From contig CM069874.1 of assembly GCA_036172665.1 (NCBI GenBank), positions 54,046,707 through 54,110,706 on the forward strand: a stretch of 64,000 nucleotides of DNA, read 5' to 3'. Within the stretch, counting starts at the first letter, position 1, and each line of letters opens with the position of its first letter. Source of the DNA: Prosopocoilus inquinatus. Its lineage: Eukaryota > Arthropoda > Insecta > Coleoptera > Lucanidae. The notes below the pieces were generated by a model that saw only the letters and a program-made list of their open reading frames with translations, was not told the origin of the DNA and did no database searches. The position numbers were made by a program, and so were the translations under genes. Of the stretch, positions 33,001 through 46,000 are shown one piece after another.

Positions 33001-36000
33001 TAGAATCAAAATTTGCAATAAAAAGTATAGCATTCCATTAAAAATAAGAAAGTTAATGGCGACTTCCGGTATAACCGGAAGTGATCTAAAAGTAAAAATA
33101 TTTTATTCTGAAAGATCACTTCTTCCTAGGGTAATGCGTTCATTTTCAGAATGTTTGTATGTTCCTTTCCTCGAGAACTTTTAATAGGCCACTCAACTTG
33201 TCCAAACTTTCCTCTCTTCGCTTGATCAAGGCAACCTCCTAATCACAGTAAAGACTTAATAGGTAGTAACGCGGGCGTTTGAAACGTGCATGCAACTGCG
33301 AGAAAATACTTTAATGTTATCTCATGCTGAAGGACCAAACAACGTTCTCTTTCGCGCATTGATATTTTTGCACCTCTCTTTCAGCTGTCGCTCTCTCAAT
33401 TGATCTCTCGCTTTCATGCACACATCGACGTACGGCAGAGTGTATTTGTTGCGTCACCTAATTTATTGTTCATCGTGATTCTAATACATAATTGAACTTT
33501 TCAACTCTTTTCATATGATGAACATATAAAATAGCGACATCTTACTATCGCTTTTTGACCTAACATTGCAGTAGGATAGACAAATTGAAGCGGGATTTGC
33601 TCCTAATGAGTCCCCCATACAAGGCGGCCATGCTTGCTGTCAAAGCATAATGAAAGATTTTAGAAAAATTTTGTGCAAATCGTTTTTGATTGCAGTGAAA
33701 ACGTCGAGCAGCCTCTGTACAGCTGTTTCAGCCGTGCTTGTCGCTATTTTATCTGTTCAATTTTTAGTCACACTAAAATTTTTTTACCGTAACTGCCCTG
33801 CTTATAAATAAATGGTTGTCGAAGATGCATAAACTGCTGGCCCAAAACTTTTGTTTTTAAGAATCAATCAATACTGCGAACTTTTTCCTTACAAATTTGT
33901 AAAAATGATAATTATCGTTTTGTAATGAGATATTCTTACTGTTTTATTCTTTCTAATCTAGTAACTTACAGCGAAAGTACAGTGACGGCGTTATCTGATT
34001 TTGATTTAGCGCCATCAAAAGCTCTTGGAACATTGTTTTTCATTTTTGAAATCTTGCCTCTTACATTTTCTTTAACTTTACATATAAGTGTGATGTTTTA
34101 AAAGTAATTCAATCATATCAAATTTGCCATTTAAAATGCAGATTCATTAAAATAAAACTTATAACTCATGCCTTTGTGGAGCACTACTGCCAAATTAGAG
34201 ATCCTGTTTCAGTTTCCAGTGCAGTACACGTTCTGAATCAGTTCGAACTCTTCTACTCACGCGCTCTTGCTAATAGGGCGATGTATTCAGCAAGAGCGCA
34301 TGAGCAGTACAGTTCGAACTGATTTAGAACATGCACTTATAATATGTCAGGCAACATGAGTTTGAAAATACTGTCACGCGTCGGTCGTCTCTAGCAGGTT
34401 ACGAGCTGTCGGCGTCCAGACGCGGGGGCTGTGTAGCTTGGGGGTGAAAAGGGAGTAACAGGGAAACTGCAAACTAACTCATTAAAACGATAAGGATTAC
34501 ATTTATTGTTTAAAGGTCAGAAATACAGATAACTGTATCCCACGACGACGATCAGATTAACTGATATCTTTTACAAATTACGCCCATCTTTTATACTGCT
34601 AATGTACGTGACGTCATGACCAAATTCCGCAAAACTTTAATTGAACCCGTACTTTGCTTGGTTGCTGAAAAGGTGATGTCAGGATTTTCATGTTGTGTCC
34701 AATCGTCATTTCTATTAAATCGTGAATTAATTGATTGTATTTAAACACATGCAATGCCCGAGTTATTTGCGTACTTGAAACTTTGCGGATTCACGCTACA
34801 AGTTCATCGTTCATCGAGTCGTTGCACCAGCAAACCGCTTATCATATCGTATTGCATTGGAAAAAATACATTTTAAATTAATTAAATACGATTTTCAAAT
34901 TTCCCGTAATCGTGACAATACCAACAAAAATGATAGTTTCTTTCCAAACCCTTCCCAACAAATTAAACGTCAATTAACTTTAGGGACCCTCTCCATATTG
35001 TTTAAAGTTGATAAAAATTCTAAATTGTTAATCGCTTTGGTGATACATAGAGGAGATTAATTATGGGGAATTTATAAAAAAAATTAAAATAACTGTACTA
35101 CTTCTCTTCTCGTTTCTTTTTGTAAATTTTCAGATAACAAGTAACTAAAAAAATATAATTATAGTTTCTCTTGTAACTTTTAGAGTTAGATTATCAGTTT
35201 TATTTTTCTTAGGTCCAGTTCATCAGATTCGAGCGAAACAAGGCTTCGAAGAAGAAAGAAAATATATTCAGATATATATAGATCCAAGAGCAAAAGCCGA
35301 GACCGCTATTCTAAGTCAAGGTAGAACGAAAATGCTCAAATTTGTTTCAAATTTCCACCTGATGTTTTTAGGAGATCTAGAAGTGAATCTCGCCACCGAT
35401 CCCACAAGCTAAAGCACAGAAGATCAACTTCTCGGGATAGGTCAAGGAGCAGAAGGTCCAACTCCAGAGACCGCTATCGCAGATCCAGATCTCATGACAA
35501 ACACAAATCGCACAGATCACGATCGCGCTCTTACATACGTGAATTTGTTAGTAAACCAAAACGGAGAGGATCCAGTTCCAGTTCGAGTTCAAGCAGATCG
35601 AGTTCTTCAATTGAACGCAGGGCCAAACAGAAGTTAAATGACAGCGTCGGCTCCAACGGTAAGCGAGCTCTGGACCAATCAAGTGAGATGCCTGTAGTCG
35701 ACAGCAAAATACTAGAAGACATTAACAGTGATAGTTTCGTTCCAAAGCAATATTCATCAGCAAATAAGAAAGTACCTGATAACATTGTCATCGACTTAAA
35801 GAAGCAAACCATCAAGGTACCGGAAGTTGAAGCATCAGAGCCTGATAGTATATTTCATCATAATGTAAGAAAATTTCAGATATTAAAGTTTTAACAACTA
35901 GCAACTAACAAACTAACTAACAAATTGATGTCTAATCTAATTAACAGAGTAAAGTCGGCATATATGGAATACCCATTCTTTGGGCCGTCATAAATTCTGA

Positions 36001-39000
36001 ACTAAGATACTAAATACTGAAATATTTTAATTAAAAATACTTTATATTTTTTTCTAGCGGTTACATACAGGGTGTTCTTTTACTGTGTGCAAATATTTAA
36101 ACCTGTAATACGTCACCATAAATGGCAACGATTAAACTTATGTACCCTTAACATGAAGTTAATAGTTTTCGAGAAAAATGCATTGGAAGATTTTCATCAA
36201 ACCGTTTGAGAACTGCTGGCATAGCTAACAACTGGATGGTACGCCGCCTTAGCTGTATCACTCGAATGTAGGTCAGTGGTTTACGATGTCGAAACGAACA
36301 TGTTTCATTCGTATGAGGCCTATTAATAGATCGTAACAGTCGAAACATTTTAAACTCGCTCACAAAGCGCCTGGATTAATTAAAACATGTGCCACTTCGC
36401 TCCAAGTAATTACAATATTTGGTATTTTCAAATTATAAACCGACGATTTAATTACTGAACAAAAAATGCGAATGAGTTAAATAATGACATCACCGTCATT
36501 CATCGTTTTATTTCCGGATATTTACCCTCACAAGTATTAAATTGTCTTTCCATTTCGAATTAAATAGGTTAAGATTTCTTTGGTTTAATAAAGAAACTTT
36601 AAAATAATGTAGTAGTTTATCTACTGTTCGTACAGTTTAAAATCGGCCGCATTACGTAATCACACTAGGGAGTATAAAATAGTAAATAAATCTGATATGT
36701 GCTCACTACCAATATGACTGACATTAAATTTACAATTTCTATTCAATTATGAAATTCGGCGAAGTAAAGCATTTTTAACACGCCTGCATTGCAAATTCCA
36801 AAATTTACAAATTGATTAATATTTTAAAGTATTCTCGCATGCATTCGATAAATTCGCAGTTTCGCATTTCTTTTGGTGGTTTTTATTACGGTAATCTTTT
36901 GTGTTTTTACAACGACGGCCGCTGTAACGCGCTTAATGTAGGGCAGATCGTAATGGCATTTACAAATAACGAAAAAACAGATATGTTACTCTTGTACTGG
37001 GAAGTTCGCGGAAACGCACATAGGGCCCGGGAATTGTAATAAACGATATCAGTGATTTTTATTACGAAACGCTGGAGAATGAGTTTAAAAGCGTGACTCT
37101 TTTTATGATCGGCGCTATGTGTGTGGGCACACCCACTGACTACAGAGGAAGGCGTCAATGACCTTGCTAAATGTTTCTCTCTCGTACATCTCAGCAGTTT
37201 CAAACAAGTGGAACCTCCGAATTTTTTTGGCTATGATTTGGTAGCCACGTGCAGAAGGGAAGCATTTCACGTACTTACACTGAGGTTTTTTTTTATTTGC
37301 ACCAGTAAAAGAACACCCTGTATAATAAAAATTTAAGAAATACATATTTTTTGGGAAAGTTTTTGTAACAAACTGAAAAAACTACACTTTCATGATATGA
37401 TTTAAAATGGTGGGTAATATGGAATAGCCAGTTTGGGTAATATGAAATAAGGAAAAATGTGCAATACTTTGAATTAATAAGATGAAATATCAATAGTTGT
37501 ACTGATTTACACTATAACAAACTTACCTTGGTGTAAAAGACACTTTTATTTAAAAAAAAATCCGCCAAAATACGTTTTTCTAGCACATGTACTGTAAAGT
37601 TATGCAATTTTACCGGCTGAGAACATCTGTAATAGTGATCTTCAATACCGAAACTCATGTTAATACCAGTGTCGTTTAACAGGTGGCGGTTCTTATTTCA
37701 ATATCGGGTTATTACCATGACCATATTAGGCGATCTATTCCATAGGTATACGCCGACTTTACTCAAAGTTAATATATAAGAAGTTATCTCATACACTTGG
37801 ATTTACATGCATAAAGGCGAATGACTGGTCCCGCTGGTGGGGGGTATCCGTGCGGTCTCTCGTGACGTCAGATTAGACCGTGGCGATTTTAATTGGTCGC
37901 GATCCAAGGCGCATGCACAGTCGATGCCGTTACCATAACAACGCAACTATTATGATGATTTTAAATGGAGCTACAGCTTGGACGAGTGACGTAGACCTGA
38001 TACCCATACGAAAAATGTCAACTTCCCATATACTAACTTTGAACTTTACTCTACTTTTTAGTCATAGGCGTAGCCAAGATCTTGTTTAGGGGAGGGCAAA
38101 ATTAGATTAAATCTTGTAAATAAACGATAATTTTTCACGAAACTTTCGAAGAAGTTATTTTCAAATTGTTGATTATACCAAAGTACTCTTTTTTTGTGTA
38201 ATCTGTTTTCTGTCATCATCAGTGATAATAGGAAAGTCCTACAGGAGATAGTGGAAGGGAGCAGTAAGGGTGGGTGGTCACGTCCTTCGTGCGTTTTTGC
38301 ATCCTGCCTTGATTTGAATGTTCAGTCTGCAATTCATCGTAGCATTGGGCAATTCTATTCACTTAATATTTCTTTCTTGAGTATATTTTTTTGATCAGCA
38401 TTGTTTTTATTTAGAATATTATAAAGCGTGTCTCTAAACCCTTGTCTTTAATTGAAACCACAAATAGTGGTCAAGAAAAGAAGCAAAATTTGTTATACAA
38501 CTATTGGTCAAATAGCAATAATAACGCGGATAAAAATTATTTTACCTTTTCGTAGAAATTGTTTGAGGGTCGCTGAATGCAGCTTAAATGTTTCGGCGGA
38601 GTTTGGTTTTCAACTATTCTCTGACGTTCGAGGCCATAAAAAGTCATAAAAACGCAAACCATGACCTAATGCACAGATATTGTACTTAAGGCAGGTCAAG
38701 TATCGTGTTTTTTGTTAATTTTAAAAGCAGATAAATTTTGTAACTAGGTAAGTTCTTAATAGTTTAAAATATTCTGTACGTGTTGCATTCATTTATGATT
38801 AGTTTTGTGCTAATCCGTACTTTAACAGTTAAATTTCAAAAATTCAATCTAAAGGCGATAGAAAAAGTGGAAATTCTTACATCATATTAATTTGTAAATT
38901 GCCAATAATCAACTTACAATGTTGATTACTAAACTTTATTGTTTATTTGTACACCAAAAATAAATTTGTTTATTAAAACTTCGAATAAACGACGAAATAA

Positions 39001-40043
39001 ATGTCTTCACTAGGCGAGAGTTTTCTGTCTTTATCGGTTTAAGCCGACGCAGAAATTCAGGTTCAATATTATCCTTATAAAAACGTATGCTTTGTATTGG
39101 AATGTATACAATTAATAAAATAGTTCGATTGAGAAGTAGCGAAGTTATTCAATCACTTATTTTGAACTCGTAGTTTATTGTGTGTACAGGCAATCTAATT
39201 TATTAAAATTTTTCATCGTATTATATTCCAATTCTAGCTTTCCGTTTTCACAATGGGAATAGTTTCTGCTCTTGCAATACTTATTCTGCAGCTATTAGTG
39301 CGATAATTAAAAAATAATTTCACGCATTTTTTTTTCACGCAGTTACAAAACTAGCGTACGAAGATGTTTAATTACTTCAGCAAAAATCTAACGAAGATAA
39401 GTACTCGTTTTTAACATAATTGTTATTGTCTATTACAAAGAGATGCGTAAACAAAGTTCTTACTTATCGCATGTTGAAAATACAAACATGCTGACGTCAG
39501 CAAATCGGATTCATATTCGTATACAATAAGACCTTGACCGAGTTTGTCTAAACGTAAATAAAAAGTTTTATTGCGGTTTATTGCTTTTATCGGAATAAAT
39601 TGCTGAAACAAGTCGTAAACCAAGCAGAGGTTGCAAAACAAAGGGACTGCGCTCGCTGCTGATAGATCAGCTTTTCATTTTTGAGCAAAAATTTCAGATT
39701 TGGAGAATTAATCTCTTATGTAACAAGGAATTTACTCATTTAAAGATAGAGGTTTTGAGACACCCTGTATACCGGGTGGAATATGAAAAACCTTTCCTGC
39801 TGTAACTTATTTTTCATCCGATTTTAAGAAATGATACATCAAACAAAATCGTTTTAAAAACATTTTAACCTGATCTGCAGTAAATTTCTTTTTAACGTCC
39901 ATTTTTTAACAGATATTTTATTACTAACAGTTTATTCTTTTTAGTTGTTTCAAAACGAGGAAGCTCGAATGGAAAAATGGGTGCGAGAATTGTACACTTA
40001 TAGACAAAAAGCTCTACAGCAAGGATTAAAACGAACTGAATAA
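27052..40043 (+). CDS. RSRC1: RSRC1 orthologue (SR-related protein 53), 4 coding exons, 257 aa
   Basis: Coding exons 27052-27125, 35213-35320, 35372-35864 and 39945-40043 join in phases 2, 2 and 0 at consensus GT-AG borders without any stop. The product is an arginine/serine-rich nuclear splicing regulator. It starts MGKYSSDSDYEKRSGKKHK, then has RS repeats through exons 2 and 3 (KSKSRDRYSKSR, SRDRSRSRRSNSRDRYR, a poly-Ser run), and ends with the family signature: an NSDSFVP block and the C-terminal HHNLFQNEEARMEKWVREL, which corresponds to HPNLF...EEKW in vertebrate RSRC1 (from memory). It is shorter than the vertebrate protein (about 334 aa), lacking the central coiled-coil stretch. Introns 1 (8.1 kb) and 3 (4.1 kb) are full of transposons. 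Its stop is 34 nt from the next gene's ATG. Confidence 0.88.
27762..28700 (-). pseudogene. Tc1/mariner-type transposase fossil
   Basis: On the minus strand, 28187-28300 reads YLNTLEESLLPTIEKALVS then ENFTFQQDN, the second catalytic block of Tc1/mariner transposases (usual FQQDNAP). After a nested MITE, 27762-27831 reads WISSSPVKFFPIQTLWQEIK, matching the WPSSSPDLNPIExLW block. The catalytic Glu is Gln and the DLN is altered. Further upstream (to about 28700) the similarity is broken by stops. It lies in RSRC1 intron 1 and is clearly dead. Confidence 0.6.
27854..28177. mobile_element. MITE nested in the transposase fossil
   Basis: Terminal repeats TGGTTTATACAGTCACTAAAACTA and the inverse TAGTTTTAGTGACTGTATAAACCA bound about 320 bp. 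The flanks on the two sides are consecutive parts of the transposase, so it inserted after the transposase copy was in place. Confidence 0.7.
28701..29489. other. RSRC1 intron 1 spacer
   Basis: AT-rich intronic DNA with homopolymer runs. No coding frame with protein character and no recognised repeat end. Confidence 0.5.
29490..32092 (-). mobile_element. Penelope-like retroelement, copy 1, defective
   Basis: In element orientation it starts near 32092 (GAAGTATGATCACGACTGATC), as does the copy at 54155. A terminal block of about 150 bp (31898-32070) reappears inverted at 29490-29640, the inverted pseudo-LTR arrangement known for Penelope elements. Coding fragments 31732-31472, 31394-30759 and 30639-29977 give a Penelope reverse transcriptase ([23 protein letters not shown]) and a GIY-YIG endonuclease (VYIGQTSR near 30105). 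A deletion after PWL removes residues of the KYVDD motif and the second Asp codon is now Asn; other frameshifts exist. It lies antisense in RSRC1 intron 1. Confidence 0.88.
32093..34218. other. RSRC1 intron 1 spacer with repeat fragments
   Basis: Contains a single TA-CAGGGTGTTTCATT end at 32812 without a found partner, and two inverted fragments of the short dispersed repeat at about 33527-33615 (minus) and 33660-33775 (plus). Otherwise AT-rich with no gene. Confidence 0.5.
34219..34337. mobile_element. Palindromic MITE, about 120 bp
   Basis: TCAGTTCGAACTCTTCTACTC and GAGCAGTACAGTTCGAACTGA pair as inverted arms, as do GCGCTCTTGCT and AGCAAGAGCGC around a short loop. Confidence 0.6.
34372..34800 (-). 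repeat. Solo LTR of a different retrotransposon
   Basis: In minus orientation it begins TGTAGCGTG and ends CGACGCGTGACA. Inside are a TATAAAAG box near 34595 and an AATAAA signal near 34500 in the right order for U3-R-U5. No gag or pol lies beside it. I do not see a clear target duplication, so the left boundary is less certain. Confidence 0.6.
36066..37322. mobile_element. TIR element, copy 1 (GGTGTTCTTTTACTG ends)
   Basis: Starts TACAGGGTGTTCTTTTACTG and ends CCAGTAAAAGAACACCCTGTA. Homologous in inverse orientation to 41198-42323, including the AACCTCAGTGTAAGTACGTGAAATGC block. No transposase remains. It lies in RSRC1 intron 3. Confidence 0.8.
38443..39263 (+). repeat. Dispersed repeat, copy B
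   Basis: Matches 1-824 in inverse orientation from TGTCTTTAATTG to CCGTTTTCACAATGGGAATAGT. It may continue to the right, where the other copy leaves the window. It lies in RSRC1 intron 3. Confidence 0.7.
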
Positions 40044-40077
40044 TCAGCATTCAATTGAACTCTGTGTGTTAAAAAAA

Positions 40078-43000
40078 ATGTGGAAGTGCGTTTTTCTTAG
40101 CCTCATTAAATTAGTAATAATATTCTGTGTATTGTTAGTACTTTTATATGTGAACTGGAGCAATCAAATTTTAAGAAAGGCCGATGTAAGCAAGTGCCCG
40201 TTTTGTTATGGTGAAAACTTTTGCCATGCATTTGTAAATGTAAGTTTGGAAAGGACTGTGTTCGCTGTAATTTTAAATTTGTTTAATACAAAGAATGTAT
40301 TCTATGCGAATTTTAATAATGATAAAGTCATTCTGAAAAAGTTGGGGAGCAATGAAGAACTGCAGGAGTTAGACGAGCAAATTTGTAGTCAACATAATGT
40401 CTCAGGTTGCTGCGATCTTTCAGAACTACCTGATTCTCAAAACTATAAAGAAAAGCTCTGGACACATTTAAATAGTAACAGAGGAACGTTCAAGTCTTTC
40501 AAGCTGTGCACGGGAAGCTCAGCAAATGTAATGTTGGAGTTTTTTTTGAAGCTTAAGGCAGACGATATGGAGGAAAATTATTTTCTTAAAAACCTGTGGA
40601 CTATTATGCAGATTAATGTCGAACCTTTGATTCTTCAAGTAAGTACTTTTGGAGGCTTTAAACTTAAGTAACTTACAGATCGCAGTTGCTTAGATCCGAT
40701 ATGAATTGGCCTGTTCCGAAATATTACGGTTCTTGTGGACGGTTCATTGTGGAGGAGTACTGCGGCACACCTTTGACTTACAAGACTGATCTGAGCTGGA
40801 CGGATCGTGCGTGGCTTGCGTTGCAATTACTGGAAATGGCAGAGAAATTTACCAACGCACACCCTTATTTTCGATTCTATTTAACCGACCTGTCATCAGA
40901 CAATATAGTTGTTAATAATAAATTAAAACTGACGCTTGTTGATCTTGAAAATATTTTAGTTACACTTAAAAATATCTCGGGTAAGTTACCCACAATATTC
41001 TTAAAAAAAAGATTATCAAAGATGTTGCAGGTGTGAGGGCATATCATCAAAGTGAGATACTGCAAGAGGACGGTTTTGCATATTCTGAAGAATCAATTTG
41101 TAACAGTGCTCTCAGTGATCATAATTATTTCGCAGTTTGCAAGGTGATAACTTAAAGATACCTTTTATTAAACGGTGTGGCTAAACCGCTTACATTATAC
41201 AAGGTGTTCTTTTACTGTGTGCAAACAAAAAAAAACCTCAGTATAAGTACATGAAATGCTGCCTTCTGTGCGTATTTTCCGGTGGTTACCGTACTATAGC
41301 CAAAAAATTTCGGAGAGACCACTTGTTTGGAACTGTTGAAATGTGCGAGAAAGAAATACAAGCAGGGTCGTAACGCCTTCCTATAGTCGACACCGACACC
41401 ACGCTGAGTTCCGCATTCAAACCCATTTCGTAGCGTTTCGTAATAATAATCATTAATCACTCATATCGTTTAGTAATTATTTTATATAAAATTTTAATTC
41501 ACTGAGCGAATTAATGTTACATTTATTTAAATACTGCCCTATCTTAAGCGCGTCAATCGAAGAGGTGGTCGGCGTTGTAAACACACATAAGAAATGGAAA
41601 TGCAATTTATTTATTACTTGTGAAAAATAAACCCATGGATGACGATGATGTGATTATTTAACTCATCCGCAATTTTAAGGCGCATTTTTCGTCCGGTAAT
41701 TATAATCGTCGGCTTATAATTTGAAAATACTTAAAAATGTAATTACTTACTTGGAGTGAGGTTACATTGTTTTAAGAAAACCAGGCGGGTTTAAAATGTT
41801 GATTGACCGGAAGATTTCGTAATCGAATTAATTGAATCTGTAATTTGTAAGATCGATTCTTTTTTAAAACTTCGTGAAGATGAATATGAACTCACGTAAA
41901 CCGAAAGTTTTCAAAATTCGTTTCCTTCCGCATGCAGAAATTTACCAAATGGCTGTGAGACTTCCGGCAGGTATTTTTACCTATTTCCAAAAGTCATTAA
42001 GATCTGTTAATATGCGTCATACGAATCAAACATATGTTCGTTCACGACAGGGTTCATCATGCACAAGGTTAAACCACGTTAAACACTGACCGACTGACCT
42101 ATTTTCGGGTCGTCGTTCAAACAGGCAGCTTCGTGCGCGAGAGCTTAGCCATCTACACTCCTTACTTATCCCAGCAGTTCTCAAACGGTTTGGCAAAAAC
42201 TTGCCAAGCATTTTTCTAGAAAATTATTAACTTTCTGTTAAGGATATACGAGTTTAATCGTTGCCATTTATGGTGATGCATTACAGGTTTAAATATTTGC
42301 ACACAGTAAAAGAACAGCCTGTATTTCGAAATTCGAAATCTTAACCCATAATTCCGCCGGAAGTTCAATTGATTTGCGAAAATGGGGCGGAATTTTACTC
42401 CAAAAACTAATAAGACCGCCGATCGGCGGACTTTATCGAATAAAATGCTAAATCCGCCGTTCTATGTTGTGATTGGTTGTGTTGTGGCGTTAAAATAACG
42501 GTGTGGTTAAACGTCCGCCGGCGGACCAAGCCTTAAATTTCGAAATTCCGCTGTTCGGCGGATTTAAATAATCTAATCCACAATTTCGCCGAAAGCTCAA
42601 TTAATACGCGCAAGCACAGCGGCACATTATCCTAAAAACTAAAAAGACCTCCGAATAAAATGCTTAATCCGCCGTTTTGTGTTGTGAGGTTAAAATCGTT
42701 CGCTCTTTTAATTCAATTCTGAAATAAATGCACGCATTGTGTTAGTTTCAATTCTACTGAAGAGTTTAGTGTGTGAAATTAAGTAGTGATGAAAAATGTG
42801 TTTGCTTCTATAAAAGAGAAGCAAGAACCAAAAATAAAACGTCTAGATCTTTAAAGGCAGATCTGAAATATTATCAATTAACGTACGCATGCAACCAGGG
42901 CCGGCGGAAGGCGGTAAGCAAGGCATGAGGCCCCTACTTAGGGCCCCCGTGAGGCCAAAAGCCGCCCGCGTGCCAATCCATATTTTGGCGCCCTCTGACA

Positions 43001-46000
43001 GATGAGTTGGGGCAAACAAAAACGGTCAATTATCAAAATTATTAAAAATTAAAAGAAAAGAAATGGAAAAAAACAGAAAAATGTTTAAACATTCTCCTTC
43101 ACATTTTTTAAACATTCTCCTTCGCTTTTTTATGCATTCTCCTTCGCTTTTATTTAAACATTTTCCTTCATTTTTTAAGTTCCTAGCTGCCGCAGGCCCC
43201 CAAAAACGAAGGGAAGCGCTTTCTTCTCATCTGACCGAGAAGATATCTGTTTAGACGCCCCACCCCCAGAATGCAAGTGGCGAAGCCTGCTAGTTACTAA
43301 TATTAGAAAAAAAGAAACAAAATCACAAAAACAAAAGGAACATAAATTTGTTGTTTGTTGTTAACCAAACCGTAACAGCTTATATAATTTATTTTTTTTA
43401 CCTAATAAAATTATTAAATTTTTATGAAAAAATTAGCAAACGAAAATTACAAAAATTAGACTTTTCTACTTTTAATTGCCGCAGTTAACTGTTCCATTTT
43501 AATCGACGTTTTGCCGTGAGGTTGACGGCTTCATCAAAACTTGTAGCTAGTTTTTCGAACAATTTATACCAGACAAGAAACTGTTTCCCATTATTTTTCT
43601 TTTCTTGGGCGAAAAAAATGACAAAATATGTCCAGTGATCAAGAAGCCAATTGCCGCCCTTTGAACATGGCGCCCGCGTGCACTGCACGCTTTGCATACA
43701 TGGTTACGGGGGCCCTGGCGCTACTACAAGAGGGGGAGCCAAAACGATGAAAAATTAAAAACACATTTCTGTTATATTAGGAATTTCAACTTTCGACTTA
43801 ATTCATTATTTCCATAAAATAAAGGCTTAATACATATAGTGTGTCCGTGGATGTACGGTAATGTCGAAAAGTTTTAAGACGAAATGGTATACCCGTGGCC
43901 GTACAAATATCCATGCTTTGCAATTATGAACCTTAACAACATTTAACCGGCTGACCTGGTATGGTACGGCTGGCGGCAAGCCCAATAAATAAATATTGGT
44001 TACGGTTTCCAGTAATAATAACAGGTATCGTTGGTCCTAAGACAATAAACAATGGAATGATTATCTCTTTCGGTAGTATGTGTTCTGCGTTCCATTTCAC
44101 AACGAAATTAAACAAAACTTTCCGACGCAAGAAATTGTTTAATAGTAAAAGACAATTAGTTCGCAGCTTTTTATATTATACTTACACACTAAATTGGGAT
44201 AATACACGGTATTACCGGAAATATTCCAGAATACCAACATTTTACAAATGCAATAGGATGTAAAGGTATAAAATCATTCCTGCGCAAGATAATTAAACAG
44301 GATTAAATATTAGGGACAATATCCTACTTAGTATTAATTTTCATTTTCTTATTAGAGGCTTAAATTCCTCAATTTGTATTTAAATTCCCGGTTTCATGAA
44401 CAGAAATTTGCATCACTTTTAAGAATATTCTTTATCATACGTTTTCATGAATTAATTAATATAACAGTAAGGTCCGATTTCATAATAGGACTTTAAATTT
44501 AAAGTTATTTTTACCAAAAAAATACATTTGTTTCCCTATTCTTAAATTGACTTAACGCTTCCTTAAAGTCTGATTATGAAAACGGCCATAAGTCTAATTA
44601 AAAATTAATGTGTTGTAAAAAAAGCTTTGTTACTCATTCGATTTATATAGAAAAAATAGGATAATAAAATAAATTTGGTTTATTTAACTCATTTTGTTTG
44701 ACTCTGTATAATAGTTTGATCTAAATTAGTGTTAGAAATTTTTAATTGCAACACATGAAACATAAAAAGTATTTTCCTTTTCTGATCACTTCGTTTATTT
44801 ATTATTCAACAATAATAACACGTTCAAACTTAAATTTAAACTCAATCCGTACTTATGGTAGTTTAAAACATTTTGATTTAAAATCTTTCAATTTTGTTAA
44901 CAATTTAAATATGAAAATCTAAATTGAATCATAAAAAATACAGAATATAACAAAGCCCGGGTAGGTATTATTTTTATTAACATTAAACTAAAAACAATTA
45001 ACAATCTAAATATGACTTCACAAAATATAACTATATACCTGAATTAATTTTATTAATAATTACTGTTATAATACATTACAAATTACGCAGTTCTCATTAC
45101 CTGGAATTTCCTTATTCAATGCTTCACAGATTACCTGCTCTCGTGAATGAATTTTATGACCCTGTTCTTCCCCTGGTCAAGAGAGGGATAGAGAAACGGG
45201 GAGGCTCGAATGCAGAAGGTTCTAAATTCAGACGGACTATTTCAATAAGGCTCAAATTCCAAGAGATTTACTGTTTTTCGTCTTAAAAGTTTTCGACAGT
45301 AGTGTACCTACCTACTGAAGAAGAGGATAAGTTCTTTTGTTTTTAGCGTTAGAGAAAAGCAGAAATTTTTATAAAGAATATTTTTCTCTAAAGTTGAAAA
45401 TTATAAAGTTTTTTTCTCATTTTCAGTTCATGTCGAGCACACGCTGCGAAATTAAAATAACAATAACTTGAAATGTGATTTGTTTTTTTGTAACATATGT
45501 TTTTGAATTTTTTTAGCGTTTTTCAGTTGCCATACCCCCCCCCCCCCCCCACCCTCCCAAAGTTACGACTCATGGTAACAGATGGCGCCGCATTTTTTTC
45601 TTTTTCTAATTCAAACTAGTTTGATGTTCTTGAATGTTCTTAGGTTTTTCAGTCGTTTTCGGGTAAATAAAGAGCACAATGTTATGGCTTAGGGTAATAG
45701 ATGTCGCCACAGGTGCATGTAAATTCTTTCACTTTAACTATTTAAGTATAAAATTTTATTTATTCGAAGTTTGAATTTCAGGATATTGTCTTTGAATGTT
45801 CTTAATATTTGTCAGTTGTTTTGGAGTCTCTACCCAACGAATCACAAATTTACGGCTCGGAAGAACAGAGGGCGCTCTAAACGTCGTTCATTCCAAAACG
45901 ATGCGCTTAAAATGTAGTTCTTTTAATTCTCTTTAATTCTTTTTTAATTAATCCTTTTAGTTTTTCTTTTTTCATATTCCTTTTTTTACTTTATTACTGT

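Larger units (their letters stand above)
35865..39944. other. RSRC1 intron 3
   Basis: 4.1 kb from the GTAAGA donor to the TTTTTAG acceptor. Contents are the foldback element at 36066-37322 and the dispersed repeat copy at 38443-39263; the rest is AT-rich spacer with TIR-like ends near 39762-39780 (ACACCCTGTATACCGGGTGG). Confidence 0.7.

Noticed and set aside
40047..40077. Splice acceptor just upstream of the DIPK2 ATG
   Set aside because: AATCAG has no pyrimidine tract; it is kept only as an alternative to the dicistronic reading.
43933..44130. Hydrophobic minus-strand frame as a small membrane protein gene
   Set aside because: It lacks an ATG, has no recognisable family and lies inside transposon DNA; probably chance or a captured fragment.
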